From NCBI GenBank assembly GCA_037349105.1, contig JAYJMM010000106.1:1240001-1304000 (forward strand): a DNA stretch of 64,000 nucleotides, in the 5' to 3' direction. Numbering within the stretch: position 1 is the first letter of the stretch; each line of letters opens with the position of its first letter. The notes beneath the pieces were generated by a model. The model ran no database searches. It had not been told where the DNA came from and worked only from the letters and a program-made list of their open reading frames with translations. A program made the translations under genes and the position numbers. The stretch comes from Limnomonas spitsbergensis. Lineage: Eukaryota > Chlorophyta > Chlorophyceae > Chlamydomonadales. Of the stretch, positions 26,301-35,300 are shown piece by piece.

Positions 26301-29300
26301 TAACCCTTATCCCTAAACCTGCACCCCGTAACCCCTATCCCTAAACCTGCACCCCGTAACCCTTATCTCTAAACCTGCACCCCGTAACCCTTATCCCTTA
26401 TCCTGCACCCCGTAACCCTTATCCCTAAACCTGCACCCCGTAACCCTTATCCCTAAACCTGCACCCCGTAACCCTTATCCCTAAACCCGCACCCCGTAAC
26501 CCTTATCCTGCACCCCGTAACCCTTATCCCTAAACCTGCACCCCGTAACCCTTATCCCTAAACCTGCACCCCGTAACCCTTATCCCTTAACCTGCACCCC
26601 GTAACCCTTATCCCTAAACCTGCACCCCGTAACCCTTATCCCTAAACCTGCACCCCGTAACCCTTATCCCTAAACCTGCACCCCGTAACCCTTATCCCTA
26701 AACCTGCACCCCGTAACCCTTAGCCCTAAACCTGCACCCCGTAACCCTTATCCCTTAACCTGCACCCCGTAACCCTTATCCCTTAACCTGCACCCCGTAA
26801 CCCTTATCCCTAAACCTGCACCCCGTAACCCTTATCCCTAAACCTGCACCCCGTAACCCCTATCCCTAAACCTGCACCCCGTAACCCTTATCCCTAAACC
26901 TGCACCCCATAACCTTATCCCTTAACCTGCACCCCGTAACCCTTATCCCTAAACCTGCACCCCGTAACCCTTATCCCTAAACCTGCAGCCCGTAACCCTT
27001 ATCCCTTAACCTGCACCCCGTAACCCCTATCCCTAAACCTGCACCTCGTAACCCCTATCCCTAAACCTGCACCCCGTAACCCTTATCCCTAAACCTACAC
27101 CCCGTAACCCTTATCCCTAAACCTGCACCCCGTAACCCTTATCCCTAAACCTGCACCCCGTAACCCTTATCCCTAAACCTGCACCCCGTAACCCTTATCC
27201 CTAAACCTGCACCCCGTAACCCTTATCCCTAAACCTGCACCCCGTAACCCTTATCCCTAAACCTGCACCCCGTAACCCCTATCCCTAAACCTGCACCCCG
27301 TAACCCTTATCCCTAAACCTGCACCCCATAACCTTATCCCTTAACCTGCACCCCGTTACCCTTATCCCTAAACCTGCACCCCGTAACCCTTATCCCTAAA
27401 CCTGCAGCCCGTAACCCTTATCCCTTAACCTGCACCCCGTAACCCCTATCCCTAAACCTGCACCTCGTAACCCCTATCCCTAAACCTGCACCCCGTAACC
27501 CTTATCCCTAAACCTACACCCCGTAACCCTTATCCCTAAACCTGCACCCCGTAACCCTTATCCCTAAACCTGCACCCCGTAACCCTTATCCCTAAACCTG
27601 CACCCCGTAACCCTTATCCCTAAACCTGCACCCCGTAACCCTTATCCCTAAACCTGCACCCCGTAACCCTTATCCCTTAACCTGCACCCCGTAACCCTTA
27701 TCCCTAAACCTGCACCCCGTAACCCTTATCCCTAAACCTGCACCCCGTAACCCTTATCCCTAAACCTGCACCCCGTAACCCTTATCCCTTAACCTGCACC
27801 CCGTAACCCTTATCCCTAAACCTGCACCCCGTAACCCTTATCCCTTCACCTGCACCCCGTAACCCTTATCCCTTCACCTGCACCCCGTAACCCCTATCCC
27901 TTCACCTGCACCCCGTAACCCTTATCCCTAAACCTGCACCCCGTTACCCTTATCCCTAAACCTGCACCCCGTTACCCTTATCCCTAAACCCGCACCCCGT
28001 TACCCTTGTCCCTAAACCTGCACCTCGTAACCCTTATCCCTAAACCTGCACCCCGTTACCCTTATCCCTAAACCTGCACCCCGTAACCCTTATCCCTAAA
28101 CCTGCACCCCGTAACCCTTATCCCTTAACCTGCACCCCGTAACACTTATCCCTAAACCTGCACCCCGTAACCCTTATCCCTAAACCTGCACCTCGTAACC
28201 CTTATCCCTAAACCTGCACCCCGTAACCCTTATCCCTAAACCTGCACCCCGTAACCCTTATTTCTAAACCTGCACCCCGTAACCCTTATCCCTTAACCTG
28301 CACCCCGTAACCCTTATCCCTAAACCTGCACCCCGTAACCCTTATCCCTAAACCTGCACCCCGTAACCCTTATCCCTAAACCTGCACCCCGTAACCCCTA
28401 TCCCTAAACCTGCACCCCGTAACCCTTATCCCTAAACCTGCACCCCGTTACCCTTATCCCTAAACCTGCACCCCGTTACCCTTATCCCTAAACCCGCACC
28501 CCGTTACCCTTATCCCTAAACCTGCACCTCGTAACCCTTATCCCTAAACCTGCACCCCGTAACCCTTATCCCTTAACCTGCACCCCGTAACCGTTATCCC
28601 TAAACCTGCACCCCGTAACCCTTATCCCTTCACCTGCACCCCGTAACCCTTATCCCTTAACCTGCACCCCGTAACCCTTATCCCTAAACCTGCACCCCGT
28701 AACCCTTATCCCTTATCACTAAACCTGCACCCCGTAACCCCTATCCCTAAACCTGCACCCCGTAACCCTTATCCCTAAACCTGCACCCCGTTACCCTTAT
28801 CCCTAAACCTGCACCCCGTAACCCTTATCCCTGAACCTGCACCCCGTTACCCTTATCCCTAAACCTGCACCCCGTAACCCTTATCCCTAAACCTGCACCC
28901 CGTAACCCTTATCCCTTAACCTGCACCCCGTAACCCTTATCCCTTCACCTGCACCCCGTAACCCTTATCCCTAAACCTGCACCCCGTAACCCCTATCCCT
29001 AAACCTGCACCCCGTAACCCTTATCCCTAAACCTGCACCCCGTAACCCTTATCCCTAAACCTGCACCCCGTAACCCTTATCCCTAAACCTGCACCCCGTA
29101 ACCCCTATCCCTAAACCTGCACCCCGTAACCCTTATCCCTTCACCTGCACCCCGTAACCCTTATCCCTAAACCTGCACCCCGTAACCCTTATCCCTAAAC
29201 CTGCACCCCGTAACCCTTATCCCTAAACCTGCACCCCGTAACCCTTATCCCTAAACCTGCACCCCGTAACCCTTATCCCTAAACCTGCACCCCGTAACCC

Positions 29301-32300
29301 TTATCCCTAAACCTGCACCCCGTAACCCTTATCCCTAAACCTGCACCCCGTAACCCTTATCCCTAAACCTGCACCCCGTAACCCTTATCCCTAAACCTGC
29401 ACCCCGTAACCCTTATCCCTAAACCTGCACCCCGTAACCCCTATCCCTAAACCTGCACCCCGTAACCCTTATTCCTTAACCTGCACCCCGTAACCCTTAT
29501 CCCTAAACCTGCACCCCGTAACCCTTATCCCTAAACCTGCACCCCGTAACCCTTATCCCTAAACCTGCACCCCGTAACCCTTATCCCTAAACCTGCACCC
29601 CGTAACCCTTATCCCTAAATCTGCACCCCGTAAAGCCCCTAACACCTCTCCTTCTCAGGCCTCCTATGACTGTATTCATAACGGGGAGAAGTACGTGATT
29701 CAGGAGCGCGGCCGGATCAACGTGAAAGGCAAGGGCACCATGGAGACCTACCTCATCGCCAGCCACCAGGCAGCCTGGCTGTTGCAGGCAAGTAGTTGGG
29801 GGGGGGGGGGCTGCAGTTGAGTGCTGTAGTGTCCATCTGTTTTTGTAGTGGAGGGGGGGGGGGTCAAGCAAGCGCACCTCACTCATTGCCACCAGGCAGC
29901 CTGGCTGTTGCAGGCAAGTAGTTGGGGGGGGTTGCTGCAGTTGAGTGCTGTAGTGTCCATTTGTTTTTGTAGTGGAAGGGGGGGGGCAAGCAAGCGCACT
30001 TCATCGCCAGCCACCAGGCAGCCTGGCTGTTGCAGGCAAGTAGTACTGACTGGATTTAAACGGAGGGTGAGGGGGGGGCAAGCAAGCGCACCTCGTCGCC
30101 AGCTACCACGCAACCTGGCTTTTGCAAGTATTACTGATTGGGTTTACCGGGAGATGGGCGGTCAAACAAGCAAACGCACCTCATTGGCTGCCACCAGGCA
30201 TCCTGGCTCTTGCAGGCGAGTGATGGGCAGGGGGGGTAGCGTCAGCTCATGACGGGCAAGGGCAACTTGGGAGACTTGTCTCATCGCCAGCCACCAATGT
30301 ATCTAGCAACGTTGTATCTGGCGCTGCAACACCGCGGGGCCATTCTGCAGTCAAAGCGACTGCCTGCACTGGTTGAGGGTTTAGGGCAATGGATAAAGAT
30401 GCAGCCGACTAGCGTTTTGCGCTAAAATTCAATTACAGCCATGGCAAAATGAGCTCGCAGTCAACCTTTGAACATGCAATCAAGCCCCATACTTCAACTG
30501 AAATTAGATAGCCATCCCGCCCTTTCCGTTCCCTCCTTTTAGTCAGTCACTTGAGTATTAAATCGATAGCAACTAAGAACGTTTTCAGTGAATGCCAATT
30601 TCAGATGAAATCGTGATAAATAGTGAATGCCAATTTATGATTAAATCCATAACAGCTAAGAACGTTTAGTAAATGCCTATTTATTCATTTACCTGTTTTC
30701 GCCCCCCGCATATTGAAGGTATTCTGCAGCCAGAAAACAAATAACCGGCTGATGGGCCCACCGGTCGCGCCCTCAGTTGGCTACCCTCTAAATCATTTAT
30801 ATACTCCAAACTAACTTCAATCAATAAATGCTCATAACTACCGGTAACAATGCACCTATTCATTAATGAATTGTCGTATTAATTAATCAACATATTAAAA
30901 TTAATTAAAATATTGATCCCATTAACCTATTAATTTATTAACCTATTAATTAACTAACATATTAATTAAGTAATGAACCCTCCGCAGCCGGGCAACCAAG
31001 AAGCGGCGGAGCGGCGCACCAGTCGCGTGCTCAGCCGGCACCCCTCCGAGACCTCCGACGCCTCCTGGATCCAGTTCCCGCAGCTCAGCCGCATATCGCA
31101 GCCGCGCTCGCCCAGCAGCGACGTCAGCTCCTTTGTTGACGACGACAACAGCAGCGAGCGGGCGGCCAGCCGCGTGGCGTCATTGCGCGGTAGCAGGAGC
31201 AACCGCGAGCTGATGCGACCGCCGTCCATCGAGAGCGGCAGCGCAAGTTATCGCGAGCTAATAAAGCGGCCGTCGTCTGTCCTGGACTCGACGACGTCGG
31301 TGGGGAGCGGTGGCGGCGGGCGGGTCGGCGCGTCCGCGGCGTTGATGATGGTCGGGGAGCGATCAAACAGGTGGGTAGCTGAGGTGGGTTTAGGGTTTAA
31401 AGTAGCTGAGGTGGGTAGCTGAGGTGGGTTAAGGGTTTAGGGTAGCTGAGACAGGTAGCTGAGGTGGGTTTAGGGTTAAGGGTAGCTGAGGTGGGTAGCT
31501 GAGGTGTGTTTAGGGTTTAGGGTAGCTGAGGTGGGTAGCTGCGGTGGGTTTAGGGTTAGGGTAGCTGAGGTGGGTAGCTGAGGTGTGTTTAGGGTTTAGG
31601 GTAGCTGAGGTGGGTAGCTGAGGTGGGCAGCTGAGGTGGGCAGCTGAGGTGGGCAGCTGAGGTGGGCTTACTTTTCGAGTTTGCCTGCCGTCTCGTTTAT
31701 CAGTTTTTCTGTTCCGCAGCCGCGGCCTTGATGATGGTCGGAGCTGAGAAATGATTATCTAATAATTAATTTAACAATGAATAGATCTTACAAGTGGGCC
31801 TGCTAGCGTCTAGTTGTTTACATCCCTTCTCCTGCTTCTTTTTCCTTGTCAAGGATTGGGTACCATATTGGTACGACATATTGGGTGGAGCAACTTCACA
31901 CAAACTCCTCCTTGGGATTTGTTGGTTGAATGGCTAATTGGTACGAACTGCACTGCCACTAGGACGTTTTATACAAGTAAAAAAAATCAATTAAAATATC
32001 AGCAAGCAACAATGATGTGGTGGTAGTGTAGCTGACATGTGTATCTGACATGTGTAGCTGACATGTGTAGCTGACATGTAGCCGAGAGACAAAAAAAAAT
32101 GTTTTGCCTACCTTCCTCCTGTTTCGATTCCTGTGAGCGGTCCTTCCTTATGGTCATCAGGAAACACTTGGATACGTGGTTGGGGTTTAGGGTTTAGGGT
32201 TGGACCCTTGGTCACGTGGTTTGGGTTTAGGGTTGGACCCTTGGACCCTTGGTCACGTGGTTTGGGTTTAGGGTTGGACCCTTGGTCACGTGGTTTGGGT

Positions 32301-35300
32301 TTAGGGTTGGACCCTTGGACCCTTGGTCACGTGGTTTGGGTTTAGGGTTGGACCCTTGGTCACGTGGTTTGGGTTTAGGGTTGGACCCTTGGACCCTTGG
32401 TCACGTGGTTTTCCAAAGGAGGGGCAGGGGTGTTTTTGTCTCGTTTTGCTCACCGTTTAGTAACGCGGGAAGTAACGTAGGAAGTAATGCCCAGTGAGTC
32501 GCAGTTCAGGGTTAAGGGTTGAGTAACGCGGTAAGTAACGCCCAGTGAGTTATAGTTTTGAATCGGGGTGCTTCAGCTACACTTCGGCTACATCACAGCT
32601 GCAGTGTCCGTTTCGTGGTGCTTCAGCTACACTTCGGCTACATCACAGCTGCAGTGTTCGTTTCCGAATGCTTCAGCTACACTTCGGCTACATCACAGCT
32701 GCAGTGTTCGTTTCCGAATGCTTCAGCTACACTTCGGCTACATCACAGCTGCAGTGTTCGTTTCCGAATGCTTCAGCTACACTTCGGCTGCAGACCAGCC
32801 TTCAGCTGGCAAGGCTGGGTGCAGGAAGGTGCCTGCTTCTCAGCCTAGGTTGAAGGGTTTGGTCACCTTAATGGTTGTATGCCTAGTTTAGGGTGAAGCC
32901 AAGCTCTGGCCAGGTTTGGTCCCCATACTGGTAATAGTTGTCTGCCAAACGTGGCTGATGTTGCGCCCTGGACTAAGTATTGATGCAGTCTGTGGCGTGG
33001 AATTGCGCTGCCAGGGGAAGTCTGACATCTCACTCTCGACCTCTCACTCCTAGTTTCGACTTGTCACGCTCCCCAAATCTGGGCATTTTAAAACTCGTTT
33101 TCGACTTTCTACATGTGTCGTTATCACCTTTCCTCCACTTCTTGAAACTCACAAACCATTTTCAAGGAACTCCAATCCCACTTTTGACCTCCAACTTCCC
33201 ACTCTACCGTAAATCGACAAAAGGACACCCCCCAAGAATCCATTTAATTTTCGTTGCGCCGAGGGGGGGGGCAAAAAAAAGCCTGGGACCCCATCCCCAA
33301 TAAAACGAGCACCCAACCAGCCTACCCCCCCCCACCCACCCACCCCCCACATGCTTTCGGAATCCATTGAAATTCAATTATCGCAGTCAAAATTCAAAAT
33401 TACTGGGCATGTAAGGGGTGTTTTTTGATCAGCTCGTCAAGGCGCTTCTACTGGTATATTTCAATTCGTTAGGTGATGACATGCCAACAGTCAACTAAGA
33501 ATGACTCTACCTATGGGGATGTCCAATAAAGCTAAACCCTCAGTGTGGGGGGGCAGGGGGGCATGTGGTAATTCAGCAACATTTTAGGATGTAAATGGAC
33601 TCATGTTTGCAAGGAGAACACATGGGTGCCGCTGCCAGCCTCAACAGACCTCAAGAAAAAAAGAAACGAAGTTTGAAAACAAATGGATTTTTGGAGGGAC
33701 CACCCACCCACCCACCCCCAACTTTGCCCCCCCATATCTCCCATCCCCCTGGGCAAAAACACAATTAAAAACAGCTATGGAACGCTCTCGTTAAGCTCTA
33801 CATAAAAGGGGGATGGGGTCGATTTTTTTGTTTTTGCCCCCCCCCTTGGTTGCGCAGCTTAAAAAAGAATTTAAAAAACAGGCGCGCAGCGGAAAATAAC
33901 TGAAATTACGCATCAATGACAATTTTTTTAATCTCCGTCTGCGCAGCGCTTTCAGCCGGTACAATTAAACTCAGTCAAAACCCTCATTTGATGCTACGAA
34001 GAACAGTACACGGTCAGCATTACTCAGCATAGTCATGCTCCTCAGCCGCCAGTTCCTTTAGCGCCTCCAGGACCAAACCCTCTGTTGAAGACCACCCTGG
34101 CCGGTTCCTGGCCTCAGGACATGTGTGGCTGTTGGGGCCCGAAACGTCAGCAGTTGTCAGCACCCGTCTCTGCTCCCAGGATCGAGCCTGCTACAGGGAC
34201 TGGCGTAAGTATCACTGAACGGATGTTAAATCAATCATTCGCGCGCCAGAGCAAGGCCTTTTTTGATATTTTTATGCATAGCGTGCACCCCCAGAATAGT
34301 TGTTTGGGCACCTGACTGACACTCCGCGCAGCGGCGTTTTTTTTATATTATAAGCCTATGTCCAATCATTAATTAATTCTGAGCGAAATGTACCGGTATG
34401 TCCATCTACGGTATTGGACAACGTGCTTTTTCTGTGTTGGAGTTTCAGGTTTTCTAGGTTTGGGCGGCCAGCCTCATGTTTTTGAAGTCCAAGCATAAGT
34501 GATGAGTATTTTTTTTTTTTCGCACTTGCTTGCCGCTGTATTTTTTCAACTCCGTCCTTTTTGTTTGTTTTAATTGCAGGGAGTGGTCAGGAGGGCAAGG
34601 CAGCCCGGGCGCTGCTAGCAGCACCCCTAGCAAATATATCAGGAGCCAAACGCTGCCGGGCAGATGCCGCAACAACTCCTTCACAGGTTTGCCGTCTGCC
34701 AGCCACGGCGGCTCGTTCATGTCCGTCTCTAGGTTCAGGGAAATGAGCTTTACCGGCGGCGAAAGCCCTTTGCGCCCGCCCCCGGCGCTCCGGCCGCGCT
34801 CCCTGGTGCACGAGCGGAAGCGGCCGCAATCTCAATCAACGCAGCAACTCCTGCCGCTGCTGCATCAGCAGCAGTCGCAGCAGCTCCCTCGGCTGATGGG
34901 TCTGCATGCCCTTCCCACTGTGTCGATGCGCTTCATCCCCTCCAGCATGTGCGGGTCGGCGACGGGGGCTGGGATACATGTGGCCGTCAGCATGGCAGTG
35001 ACGGCTGCAGCAGCAGCGGCAGCCGCAGAGGCGTCCAAGCAGACCGAGACTGGCACATCGGTCATGTCACAACTGGACAACTTCAAGAATTTCTACAAAG
35101 CGTACAGCCCGAGCCAGGGCCAGGCGCCCGTGGCCGCGCCCGCGGGAAGCGACCCAGATGGGCTGCAAGGAACGACGGCGGGCGCGTCAGCCGTCGAGAG
35201 GGTGAAGATAAAACTTCAGCCGTATGCTGTTGGTCCCGGCCCCGATGCCTCTGCCACCGATGACGCCAATGAGGCATCTTGCAAGAGGTCCACACCTGGC

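Noticed and set aside
24480..29635. CRISPR array (28-bp regular repeats)
   Set aside because: No unique spacers; units are head-to-tail and the context is a eukaryotic intron.
24480..29635. True telomere or chromosome end
   Set aside because: Units are not pure heptamers and single-copy exons of one gene lie on both sides.
34150..34206. Extra 54-nt exon between cyclase exons 14 and 15
   Set aside because: An AG...GTAAGT pair with a compatible length exists (34153-34206 region) but there is no homology and the model is complete without it.
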